Positions 5,159-5,705 of a stretch of DNA of 5,705 bases are shown in pieces. Position numbers and translations under genes: made by a program. Source of the stretch: Nanobdellota archaeon (lineage in GTDB: Archaea; Nanobdellota; Nanobdellia; Pacearchaeales; GW2011-AR1); the NCBI GenBank assembly GCA_030704765.1, contig JAUYDD010000078.1, positions 1 through 5,705 on the forward strand, in the 5' to 3' direction. Position 1 is the first letter of the stretch; every line of letters begins with the position of its first letter. The notes under the pieces are model-generated. The model searched no databases. It saw only the letters and a program-made list of their open reading frames with translations, and was not told where the DNA came from.

Positions 5159-5185
5159 CACAGAAAAATAATCAATTTTTCTGTG
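5159..5185. repeat. Perfect 11-bp hairpin
   Basis: CACAGAAAAAT (5159-5169) pairs with ATTTTTCTGTG (5175-5185) across a 5-base loop. It is the longest perfect stem in the window. A further stem, AGCCAT/ATGGCT (5186-5191 with 5212-5217), abuts it directly. AAGCT/AGCTT (5226-5230 with 5238-5242) follows. Confidence 0.7.
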
Positions 5186-5271
5186 AGCCATGAGTAAATA
5201 GTAGAAAATTAATGGCTTTTACTACAAGCTCTAGATTAGCTTTGTTATGAATAGCAGGTTTTTTTATATAT

Positions 5272-5314
5272 ATAGTCAAGGACATTGAAAATTGAGCAGT
5301 TATGCCTTGACTAT
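5272..5314 (+). repeat. AGTCAAGG hairpin repeat, copy 2
   Basis: ATAGTCAAGG (5272-5281) pairs with CCTTGACTAT (5305-5314), 10 bp around a 23-base loop, and repeats the hairpin at 5079-5118. Its loop contains TGAGCA (5292-5297), which can pair with TGCTCA (5336-5341) downstream. In RNA that would form a pseudoknot-like contact. Confidence 0.75.
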
Positions 5315-5364
5315 CAAAGGAAAAACATAAATTTTTGCTCAGTTATTTAGGTTTTTCACTATAC

Positions 5365-5372
5365 TTTATATT
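5365..5372 (+). promoter_or_regulatory. Possible TATA box for a structured RNA
   Basis: TTTATATT lies about 15-25 bases before the first stem of the four-hairpin array that starts at 5385. The spacing would suit an archaeal promoter for an RNA starting at or just inside the array. In DNA this AT-rich the match is weak evidence by itself. Confidence 0.25.
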
Positions 5373-5384
5373 CTGTATCAGATA

Positions 5385-5503
5385 TCACCAAGTCCTTCGG
5401 ACTGGTACTCCATCCTAAAGGATGGAGTTTGCTCTGGACTCCGAAAAATTCCTTCAGAGGAATTTTTAGGCCCTAAAAATCCATTGGATTTTTTTGGTGG
5501 TGA
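5385..5503 (+). other. Four-hairpin array enclosed by a closing stem (candidate structured RNA or transposon end)
   Basis: TCACCA (5385-5390) can pair with TGGTGA (5498-5503), enclosing four hairpins. They are AGTCC/GGACT (5391-5403), the perfect 9-bp ACTCCATCC/GGATGGAGT with loop TAAA (5407-5428), the perfect 9-bp AAAAATTCC/GGAATTTTT (5444-5467), and AAAAATCC/GGATTTTT (5475-5493). No believable protein reading frame covers it. There are competing pairings: TTTTTAGG (5463-5470) with CCTAAAAA (5472-5479), and GGACTCC (5436-5442) with either AGTCC (5391) or GGAGT (5424). The density of perfect stems shows the array is under structural constraint or recently amplified. Whether it acts as RNA, as single-stranded DNA (as IS200/IS605 ends do) or as a relic is not known. 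Confidence 0.6.
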
Positions 5504-5553
5504 GCTTGAAAAAAAGCATTTATGTATCTTAGTTATCAAAAAAATTTCCTGAA
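5504..5553. other. AT-rich spacer without a gene
   Basis: This spacer holds only a weak 4-bp hairpin (GCTT/AAGC, 5504-5517) and a TATA-like TTTATGTAT (5519-5527). It links the four-hairpin array to the second copy of the large repeat. I see no coding potential. Confidence 0.5.
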
Positions 5554-5705
5554 ATCAAAAAAAAAATCCACCACACCCTAAAGGTTTTTTGCCACAGCTA
5601 AAAAATCGCCTGCTGGCGAGTGTGGTTTGATTGGCCCTTGTTTTTAGGATGCTCGAGAATTGAAAACTGTAACATTTGCTACGGCCACATGATAAATCAT
5701 GAGGT
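5554..5705 (+). repeat. Structured dispersed repeat, copy 2 (cut by the window end)
   Basis: Same element and orientation as positions 1-154. The cloverleaf-like fold is kept: ACCACAC (5570-5576) with GTGTGGT (5620-5626), CC-TAAA-GG (5577-5584), TTTTTTGC/GC-AAAAAA with loop CACA and one bulged T (5585-5605), and TCGCC/GGCGA with loop TGCT (5606-5619). The differences from copy 1 are a loop change (G46 to A5596), the inserted T5599, T128 to C5679, A133 to G5684, T148 to A5699, and the loss of the outer GGGCC arm. The similarity runs to the last base of the window, so the right border is not visible. Confidence 0.85.

Noticed and set aside
5079..5314. A CRISPR array
   Set aside because: There are only two copies about 190 bases apart, each with an internal loop that differs. 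There is no regular repeat-spacer pattern and no cas gene.
1..5705. A circular contig closed by terminal overlap
   Set aside because: The end copies differ by four substitutions, an inserted base and a different 5' flank, so they are two loci and not one sequence read twice.
5050..5705. SRP RNA or RNase P RNA
   Set aside because: I could not find the conserved core motifs of either RNA in order on either strand; the hairpins do not match their layout.

Overview
The window looks like a piece of an AT-rich archaeal chromosome, most likely from a small-genome DPANN lineage (Woesearchaeota/Pacearchaeota type). The evidence is a stand-alone archaeal Kae1, several genes whose start codon lies about 25 bases from a TATA box (leaderless transcription), a consensus-like BRE+TATA promoter, and an archaeal COG4900-type metallopeptidase. 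A 41-residue basic protein also resembles small proteins I associate with these genomes. The lineage is inferred from protein and promoter style; no rRNA or tRNA gene is present to confirm it.

Layout. Positions 1-154 hold the first copy of a structured non-coding repeat. On the minus strand, 188-1165 encodes Kae1, which makes the universal tRNA modification t6A. It is divergent from a 128-residue orphan protein (1216-1602, plus), and both start codons sit symmetrically around one palindromic TATA box. The orphan converges, with only 5 bases between stop codons, on a sugar-nucleotide-type nucleotidyltransferase (1608-2339, minus). The minus strand then carries a tiny basic protein gene (2514-2639) with a strong promoter, Shine-Dalgarno and terminator, a DUF192 protein (2757-3092), an unrecognised 265-residue protein (3220-4017), and a two-gene overlapping unit: a COG4900-like metallopeptidase (4086-4592) and its upstream partner (4583-4990).

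From about 5050 to the end there is no plausible gene. This ~650-base stretch is dense with perfect inverted repeats: two copies of an AGTCAAGG/CCTTGACT hairpin, perfect 8- and 11-bp hairpins, a four-hairpin array enclosed by a closing stem, and a second ~96% identical copy of the repeat seen at position 1. Each copy of that repeat can fold into a small cloverleaf-like junction. This island is the most interesting part of the window. It could be one or more structured RNAs, or the ends of a non-autonomous IS200/IS605-like (PATE-type) element. The sequence alone does not decide.

The genes do not form one pathway. They look like ordinary housekeeping and lineage-specific genes in short transcription units with individual promoters. 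No CRISPR array, transposase gene, tRNA or rRNA was found.
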